Source: Gallintestinimicrobium propionicum
Lineage (GTDB): Bacteria; Bacillota; Clostridia; Lachnospirales; Lachnospiraceae
DNA length: 64,000 nucleotides
NCBI RefSeq assembly: GCF_025567525.1
Contig: NZ_JAOQJY010000007.1
Location: forward strand, 62,001 to 126,000
Direction: 5' to 3'
The notes beneath the pieces were generated by a model. It did not search any database. It saw only the letters and a list, made by a program, of their open reading frames with translations, and was not told where the DNA came from. Below, in pieces: positions 59,227 through 64,000 of the stretch; the first letter of the stretch is position 1; the number at the start of each line of letters is the position of its first letter. The translations under genes were made by a program, and so were the position numbers.

Positions 59227-59483
59227 TGCAGCAGGCGAGGTGATAGAGTGGCAAGGTTATGGTATTGGATCAGAAAGAGAATATACATATAGTAGAAGAT
59301 TTGGTTGGATGAAAAAAAATCAATCGTAAATTTTTACGATTGATTTTTTATAAAAGAAATCCGGACAGTGGTGAGCAGGAAACCGTGATGTCAATGCTGC
59401 TTGGACCTCGAAAGCAGGAGAACAGTTCGATGTAGATATCGGCTGTTCTTTTTGCTTTTAGGCGTTAAAACGGTAATGTTTTC
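59227..59483. other. Gap with two orphan terminators, probable gene remnants
   Basis: AAAATCAATCGTAAA/TTTACGATTGATTTT (59316-59349) and AGAACAG/CTGTTCT (59419-59453), each with a T-run, follow one another with no complete gene before either. A 29-codon open frame from GTG 59240 ends at the first hairpin but is not recognised. This suggests deleted or inserted modules. Confidence 0.55.
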
Positions 59484-59549
59484 TTGTGTGCAGTAGAGCA
59501 CTATAGTATAATAAAATCAGGTTTTTGTATACATGTAAAAGCTATAATA

Positions 59550-59789
59550 AAGAAATATGATCTGATCTTCATGGATATTCAGATGCCTAAAATGGATGGT
59601 TATATGATAACCAGGGAAATTCGTACTCTGAAGAATAATAAGAAAGCCAATATTCCAATCGTTGCCATGACCGCAAATGCATTTGAGGAAGACAGGAAAA
59701 AGGCTTTTGATGCAGGTATGGATGGACATATTGCAAAACCGATTGATATTGAGAAGCTGAGAGCGGCGATTTTACGAATGGGGTTCTGA
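59550..59789 (+). pseudogene. Truncated response-regulator receiver domain
   Basis: About 78 residues match the C-terminal two thirds of a receiver domain: DLIFMDIQMPKMDGY (phospho-acceptor Asp), IPIVAMTANAFEEDRKKAF (Thr) and HIAKPID (Lys). The N-terminal third with the acidic pair is missing; the upstream in-frame codons (from 59484) are unrelated. It closely resembles the receiver at the end of the hybrid kinase at 62.5 kb, so it is probably the remnant of a similar hybrid kinase lost by deletion. A normal receiver is about 115 residues. Confidence 0.75.
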
Positions 59790-59833
59790 ATAGTTATGAA
59801 AAATGAAAATATAGAAGCAGGAATGGAAGGAAA

Positions 59834-60649
59834 ATGAAAGGAAAACGAGTGATTGCAGGCATTCTGCTTGTGGGAATTTTAACAGTTACCCTGGCAGGGT
59901 GTAAACATACAGATGTGAGTAAAACAGAAACAGAAAAGCCGGTCATCACGCTGGGGAGCGACAACTATCCACCATATAATTATCTGAATGAGGATGGTGT
60001 ACCGACGGGGATTGATGTAGAACTGGCTACGGAAGCATTCAAAAGAATGGGATATCAGGTGGACGTTGTCCAGATCAACTGGGAGAAGAAAAAGGAACTG
60101 GTAGAGAGCGGAGAGATTGACTGTATTATGGGCTGTTTTTCCATGGAAGGGCGCCTTGACGATTACCGCTGGGCAGGACCATACATAGCAAGCCGTCAGG
60201 TGGTCGCTGTAAATGAGAACAGTGATATTTATAAATTGAGTGATCTGGAAGGAAAAAACCTTGCAGTCCAGTCCACAACCAAACCGGAAGGCATCTTTCT
60301 GAACCGGACAGATGAAAGAATCCCAAAACTGGAAAATCTGATTAGTCTTGCACACTGGGAGTTGATCTATACCTTTCTGGGGAAAGGATATGTAGACGCG
60401 GTTGCCGCACATGAGGAATCGATTGTCCAGTATATGGGGGATTATAACACAAGCTTCCGCATCCTGGAAGAACCGCTGATGATCACCGGAATAGGTGTTG
60501 CTTTCGCAAAAGAGGATGACAGAGGAATCTGTGAGCAGATGGATCAGACACTGGAAGAAATGCGTCAGGATGGCACATCCCTGAAAATCATCGGAAAATA
60601 TCTGGATGATCCGGAAAAGTATCTGGAGGTGGATGATCTTGGATATTAA
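59834..60649 (+). CDS. Solute-binding lipoprotein, amino-acid type (SBP family 3)
   Basis: This 271-residue lipoprotein (signal peptide with LAGCK, Cys about 22) has the family 3 fold: ITLGSDNYPPYNYLNEDGVPTG near 36, GIDVELATEAFKRMGYQVD near 58, and SGEIDCIMGCFSMEGRLDDYRWAGPY near 95-120. No ABC permease follows. Instead a hybrid histidine kinase overlaps its end by 17 bases, so it likely serves as a sensor for the kinase as well as, or instead of, transport. AATGGAAGGAAA precedes the ATG. Confidence 0.88.
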   Translation: MKGKRVIAGILLVGILTVTLAGCKHTDVSKTETEKPVITLGSDNYPPYNYLNEDGVPTGIDVELATEAFKRMGYQVDVVQINWEKKKELVESGEIDCIMGCFSMEGRLDDYRWAGPYIASRQVVAVNENSDIYKLSDLEGKNLAVQSTTKPEGIFLNRTDERIPKLENLISLAHWELIYTFLGKGYVDAVAAHEESIVQYMGDYNTSFRILEEPLMITGIGVAFAKEDDRGICEQMDQTLEEMRQDGTSLKIIGKYLDDPEKYLEVDDLGY

Positions 60650-62801
60650 GAAAATGAAAAAAGAAAAACGAATCCATCTGCTCGGTGGTCTGATTGGAAT
60701 TTGTGTAGCTGTAGTCGCTCTGTTTTATTTTTTCCATGTAGAAAAGGCGGAAGCAGAAGAAAGAATGGTGGAGATTATAAACTATGTAAAAGTGCAGTGT
60801 TCCACCTACACCCATTATAATGAATCTTCGGAATCCAAAAGTCTTCTTCGTGCCATTGAAAGTGCCAGACAGATGAGTACAAATATCGACATGGAAATTG
60901 AAAACGGTGGTCAGCTAAGGCGGGAGTTCCTGAAAGAAAACCTGAAAACTCTCTGGGTGGATGGCATCCTTGTGCTGGATACAGAGGGAAAGACGGACTG
61001 TGAATACAGCACGGATGAATCTCTGACCAATGAGATTACGGCGTATTTGCAAAAAGACATTATCATGGATTTTGCCGGATATGAAGAAAGAAGCTATTCG
61101 GAACGGTTTACCAGGGAAGACGGATCTCGTATTGACATTGCAGCCTGTGCCAGAAAAGATGAGCCAGGTATCGTTGCGATTTATTATTACACCTCTCTTG
61201 AATTTACCAGAAATTATACTCTGACAATACAGGGGCTTTTAAAGGGGTATAGTACTCAGAAAGATGGAACGATTATAGTTGCAGACAACGGAATAGTGGT
61301 TGCCAGCAATGATGAGAGCTTGTTGGGACAGAATACGGCTGACAACGAAGTTGTTCAGGCAATGAAGAGGCATACAGATAGTCAGCACATTTACCATTTG
61401 AAGAATGAAGGAATCGGATGCTACGGAATCATGCTGAAGCAGAGGGATTATTATATCTATGCGTATCTGCCGGATACGGAAGTATTCCATAACCTTCCAT
61501 TCGGTGTGATAAGCGTTATTTTCTTTTATTTCCTGATGTTCAGTATATTTTGGTTCTGGACATACAGAACCAATCTGGCACACCGGAAACAGGAACAGGA
61601 AAAAGACGAAAAATATAAGGCAGAACTTCTGATAGCTGCAAAAAAGGCAGAGGCTGCCAATGAGGCAAAAACAGAGTTTCTCCAGCGGATGAGCCATGAT
61701 ATCCGGACTCCGATCAATGGAATTCGAGGCCTGGTCAATATGGCAGACCATTATGCAGATGATATGGAGAGGCAGACGGAATATAGGACAAAGGTGAAAG
61801 AGGCATCGAATCTGTTGCTGGAACTGGTAAATGATGTCCTGGATATGAGTAAGCTGGAGTCAGGTGAAATTGTTCTGGAAGAGATTCCATTTAATCTGAG
61901 CAGTATTTCCAGGGAAGTATTTGTTGTGATCGAGCAGATGGCGGCAGAACAGAATATCCGGGTTGCGTGGGAGAAAAAAGAAATCACACACCGTGATTTT
62001 ATTGGAAGTCCGGGATATGTGAAACGGGTGATGATGAATATTCTGTCGAATGCGGTGAAATATAACAAAGAAAACGGACAGATCTATGTCAGCTGCGTGG
62101 AAATCCCGTCCGAACAGCCGGAAATGACGACAATGGAATTTGTCTGCCGGGATACCGGAATCGGAATGGCTGAGGAGTTCCAGAAGCATATTTTTGAACC
62201 ATTTGCACAGGAACATACGGGAAGTCGCGCAAAGTTTGCCGGAACCGGACTGGGAATGGCTATTTCAAAGAAGCTGGTCGAGGAAATGGGCGGAACCATT
62301 ACTTTTGAAAGTAAAAAAGGCGTAGGGACGACATTTGTGATCCGGGTTCCATTTAAAATAGATCTGGATGCGGATAAACGTGAAGAATCGAAGGATGTAT
62401 CCGAAAAATCTATAAAGGGGATGCATGTTCTTCTGGCAGAAGACAATGAGCTGAATATGGAAATCGCTGAATTTTTGCTTCAGAATGAAGGTGCTGAAGT
62501 GACCAAAGCATGGAATGGTCAGGAAATTGTTGAGCTATTCAGAAAAAGTGAATCAGGTGAATTTGATGTCATTCTTATGGACATTATGATGCCGATCATA
62601 AATGGTTATGAAGCTGCAAAGAGGATCCGGTCTTTGGACAGAGAGGATGCAAAAAAAATACCAATCATTGCAATGACAGCAAATGCGTTTACGGAGGACA
62701 GAATAAGAGCAAAAGAAGCAGGGATGGATGAGCATGTTGCGAAGCCTATTGATGTGGAATTACTGATAAAAGTAATCCATAAATTGGTGAAACATAATTG
62801 A
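60633..62801 (+). CDS. Hybrid histidine kinase with extracellular sensor domain
   Basis: This protein has about 722 residues. It has an N-terminal membrane segment (about 15-35), an extracellular sensor of about 240 residues of the Cache-like type, and a second membrane segment (about 285-307). The HisKA domain reads FLQRMSHDIRTPINGIRGLV, and the ATPase motifs are NILSNAVKYNKENG, DTGIGMAEEFQKHIFEPF and GTGLGMAISKKLVEEMGG. A C-terminal receiver has VLLAEDNELN, VILMDIMMPIINGYEA and HVAKPIDV. No output domain is present. The ATG at 60633 has GGAGG three bases upstream; 60654 is an alternative. Confidence 0.88.
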   Translation: MILDIKKMKKEKRIHLLGGLIGICVAVVALFYFFHVEKAEAEERMVEIINYVKVQCSTYTHYNESSESKSLLRAIESARQMSTNIDMEIENGGQLRREFLKENLKTLWVDGILVLDTEGKTDCEYSTDESLTNEITAYLQKDIIMDFAGYEERSYSERFTREDGSRIDIAACARKDEPGIVAIYYYTSLEFTRNYTLTIQGLLKGYSTQKDGTIIVADNGIVVASNDESLLGQNTADNEVVQAMKRHTDSQHIYHLKNEGIGCYGIMLKQRDYYIYAYLPDTEVFHNLPFGVISVIFFYFLMFSIFWFWTYRTNLAHRKQEQEKDEKYKAELLIAAKKAEAANEAKTEFLQRMSHDIRTPINGIRGLVNMADHYADDMERQTEYRTKVKEASNLLLELVNDVLDMSKLESGEIVLEEIPFNLSSISREVFVVIEQMAAEQNIRVAWEKKEITHRDFIGSPGYVKRVMMNILSNAVKYNKENGQIYVSCVEIPSEQPEMTTMEFVCRDTGIGMAEEFQKHIFEPFAQEHTGSRAKFAGTGLGMAISKKLVEEMGGTITFESKKGVGTTFVIRVPFKIDLDADKREESKDVSEKSIKGMHVLLAEDNELNMEIAEFLLQNEGAEVTKAWNGQEIVELFRKSESGEFDVILMDIMMPIINGYEAAKRIRSLDREDAKKIPIIAMTANAFTEDRIRAKEAGMDEHVAKPIDVELLIKVIHKLVKHN

Positions 62802-62848
62802 CACTGTAAAATAGAAAAATACAAAGGAAACTCAGAGGAGAGCTCATA

Positions 62849-64000
62849 ATGAAAAAGAAAAAATGGAGCAGAGTTTTGCCCGTGCTTCTGGTGATGGTGA
62901 CAGTTATATCACTTTTGCCGGGCTGTGGCAGGAAGCGTGCAGAAAAAGAAGATGCAGAAACAATCACTGTGTATTTATGGAGCACAAACCTGTATGAAAA
63001 ATATGCACCATACATCCAGAAACAGCTCCCGGATATCCAGGTTGAATTTGTTGTAGGCAATAATGATCTGGATTTTTACAGATTCCTTAAGGAAAACGAT
63101 GGATTGCCGGATATTATAACCTGCTGTCGATTTTCCCTGCATGATGCAAGTCCCCTGAAAGACAGTCTGATGGATCTTTCTACAACCAATGCAGCAGGTG
63201 CTGTCTATGATACATACCTCAGCAATTTTATGAATGAGGATGGAAGCGTAAACTGGCTTCCCGTGTGTGCAGATGCCCATGGGTTTGTAGTGAACAAAGA
63301 TCTTTTTGAAAAGTATGAGATTCCTCTGCCAACAGATTATGAAAGCTTTGTTTCTGCCTGCCAGGCATTTGATAAAGTGGGGATTCGTGGATTTACGGCA
63401 GACTATTATTATGATTATACCTGTATGGAAACACTGCAGGGTCTGTCAGCATCAGAGCTGTCTTCTGTAGACGGACGCAAGTGGCGTACCGCATACAGTG
63501 ACCCGGATAATACAAAGAGAGAAGGCCTGGACAGTACCGTCTGGCCTGAGGCTTTTGAACGTATGGAGCAGTTCATCCAGGATACAGGGCTGAGCCGGGA
63601 TGATCTGGATATGAATTATGATGATATCGTTGAGATGTATCAAAGTAACAAGCTTGCCATGTACTTTGGCAGTTCTGCTGGTGTAAAAATGTTTCAGGAT
63701 CAGGGCATCAACACAACCTTTCTTCCATTCTTTCAGGAGAATGGTGAAAAGTGGATTATGACTACACCATATTTCCAGGTGGCTTTAAACCGCGATCTGA
63801 CACAGGATGAGTCACGTCGAAAGAAAGCAATGAAGGTACTAAGCACAATGCTTTCAGAGGATGCGCAGAACCAGATTATCAGTGAGGGACAGGATCTGTT
63901 AAGCTACAGTCAGGATGTAGCTCTTCAGCTTACAGGATATATGAAAGATGTGAAACCTGTGATCGAAGAAAACCACATGTATATCCGCATTGCGTCAAAT
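62849..64000 (+). CDS. Extracellular solute-binding lipoprotein, family 1 (cut by window edge)
   Basis: The first 384 residues of a sugar-type ABC solute-binding protein are visible. The lipoprotein signal ends in LLPGCGRK (Cys about 26). The family pattern follows: ITVYLWSTNLYEKYAPYIQKQ in two pieces near 40, DLSTTNAAG near 115, HGFVVNKDLFEKYEIPLPTDYESF near 148 in two pieces, and YFGSSAGVKMF near 270. AGAGGAGAGCTCATA precedes the ATG. It follows the hybrid kinase by 47 bases, so this may be a further receptor of the same signalling unit or the start of a sugar importer. Confidence 0.88.
   Translation, partial: MKKKKWSRVLPVLLVMVTVISLLPGCGRKRAEKEDAETITVYLWSTNLYEKYAPYIQKQLPDIQVEFVVGNNDLDFYRFLKENDGLPDIITCCRFSLHDASPLKDSLMDLSTTNAAGAVYDTYLSNFMNEDGSVNWLPVCADAHGFVVNKDLFEKYEIPLPTDYESFVSACQAFDKVGIRGFTADYYYDYTCMETLQGLSASELSSVDGRKWRTAYSDPDNTKREGLDSTVWPEAFERMEQFIQDTGLSRDDLDMNYDDIVEMYQSNKLAMYFGSSAGVKMFQDQGINTTFLPFFQENGEKWIMTTPYFQVALNRDLTQDESRRKKAMKVLSTMLSEDAQNQIISEGQDLLSYSQDVALQLTGYMKDVKPVIEENHMYIRIASN

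Overview
The window looks like a chromosomal segment of a Clostridia member of the Lachnospiraceae type (Blautia/Ruminococcus/Dorea-like). The evidence is gene content and order (cdaA-cdaR-glmM, hprK, murB-rapZ-whiA-crh, class II aldolase, YitT, DUF1846, a SUV3-like helicase), strong AGGAGG-type ribosome binding sites, TATAAT promoters and a Met T-box leader. Genus is not decided. Most genes are housekeeping and on the plus strand; the exceptions are six single genes or pairs on the minus strand.

Layout. 1-10.6 kb: end of uvrA, an MreB-family actin, recD2, then a tight run comF - two membrane proteins - cdaA - cdaR, followed by glmM (c-di-AMP and cell-wall precursor control) and an HPr. 10.6-19 kb: leuA, an overlapping PLP decarboxylase/ATP-grasp pair with a small protein, a clan GH-D alpha-galactosidase-like enzyme, azlCD (minus) and an S1-domain protein. 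19-31 kb: T-box-controlled metG, a lipase, a secreted protein, a DUF624 protein, an orphan MsmX/UgpC-type ATPase, a PHP phosphatase (minus), a sugar-diacid-type regulator, a SUFU-domain protein, DegV and a TetR regulator. 31-39 kb: an unknown protein and an M24 peptidase (minus), DUF378, YitT, DUF1846 (minus), and a TAXI solute receptor translationally coupled to GltS. 39-54 kb: ftsH, uvrC, hprK, a ROK glucokinase, murB-rapZ-whiA-crh, a diacylglycerol kinase-like protein, fba, cls and a cyclophilin (minus). 54-58 kb: an acetyltransferase, a SUV3-like helicase and ribosomal protein L25. 58-64 kb: an A+T-richer, accessory-looking block with a WYL regulator, a truncated response-regulator remnant and a solute-binding protein/hybrid histidine kinase/solute-binding protein set that runs off the right edge.

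Functional links. hprK, an ordinary HPr (His15, Ser46), a Crh-like HPr (Glu15, Ser46), glucokinase, RapZ and fba suggest carbon-catabolite control centred on Ser46 phosphorylation. cdaA-cdaR-glmM joins c-di-AMP synthesis to peptidoglycan precursor supply. uvrA, uvrC and recD2 are DNA-repair genes.

The most unusual feature is non-coding. At least three families of palindromic repeats fill the intergenic spaces. Family 1 is a 35-bp hairpin with an invariant TTCATG on its left: nine full copies, one half copy, pairing-preserving changes between copies, and often sited just after T-tracts. Family 2 elements have inverted ACAGTTCACTCG ends, and one has been split by a family 1 copy. Family 3 elements start exactly at the T-tract of intrinsic terminators and include a 126-bp tandem duplication. 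A fourth, structured repeat of about 41 bp occurs twice. These are the best candidates for an undescribed system in the window.
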